Assembly (NCBI GenBank): GCA_002427975.1
Contig: DIZT01000167.1
Coordinates: forward strand, 1 to 5,767
DNA from: Micrococcaceae bacterium UBA6021
GTDB lineage: Bacteria > Actinomycetota > Actinomycetes > Actinomycetales > Micrococcaceae
DNA: 5,767 nt
Reading direction: 5' to 3'
The notes beneath the pieces were generated by a model. That model saw nothing but the letters and a program-made list of their open reading frames with translations, had not been told where the DNA came from and made no database searches. This document shows, piece by piece, positions 5,679 through 5,767 of the stretch (positions within the stretch are counted from its first letter, which is position 1; each line of letters opens with the position of its first letter). Made by a program: the position numbers and the translations under genes.

Positions 5679-5707
5679 AGTATGGCACCGCCGTCGTACA
5701 TTTTCGC
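5679..5707 (-). promoter_or_regulatory. Weak candidate promoter for the cyclase gene
   Basis: On the minus strand CATACT at 5684-5679 resembles a -10 element and would give a leader of about 33 bases. The -35 position, 17 bases further upstream (5707-5702), reads GCGAAA and is not consensus. The call rests mostly on position. Confidence 0.22.
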
Positions 5708-5767
5708 TCCGCACCCGGGACAGCCCCACCCCTGGAGTTTTTGTCCACATATTCGGCCCCAGAGGCT

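Overview
The window comes from a high-GC actinobacterium, most likely an Arthrobacter/Pseudarthrobacter-type member of the Micrococcales. This rests on the strongly G/C-ending codons of the three long genes and on the presence of an MptB-like polyprenol-phosphomannose mannosyltransferase, a family typical of Actinobacteria. No rRNA, tRNA, CRISPR array or insertion sequence was seen. The species assignment is inference.

Left part (1-1068): a poorly packed, apparently decaying segment. It opens with the C-terminal end of a small membrane protein with a His/Met-rich last helix. About 580 bases follow without a convincing intact gene. They hold a striking 10-bp-phased set of GTTCA/TGAAC half-sites over a candidate promoter, a coding-looking frame with no start codon, and a strong orphan hairpin. 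Next is a wrecked copy of ycnI (DUF1775, periplasmic copper-binding protein): signal peptide and copper-ligand His intact, then a one-base frameshift, then loss of nearly the whole domain. Genes here use clearly more A/T-ending codons (about 60-63% GC3) than the genes to the right, suggesting the eroded edge of an acquired copper-related island.

Right part (1123-5639): three full-length, well-packed genes. mptB (minus) encodes a multi-membrane GT-C mannosyltransferase for cell-envelope glycan. It is divergent from a sulP anion transporter with a C-terminal STAS domain (plus); the 168-bp gap between them carries two inverted repeats, one placed as a possible operator. A membrane-anchored GGDEF diguanylate cyclase (minus) converges on sulP so tightly that both stop codons lie in one CTAG palindrome. 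The three genes do not form an operon and no shared pathway is evident.

No convincing new biological system is present. The best leads are the phased repeat/promoter at 245-280, the ycnI remnant with its composition boundary, and the inverted repeat at 2848-2870.
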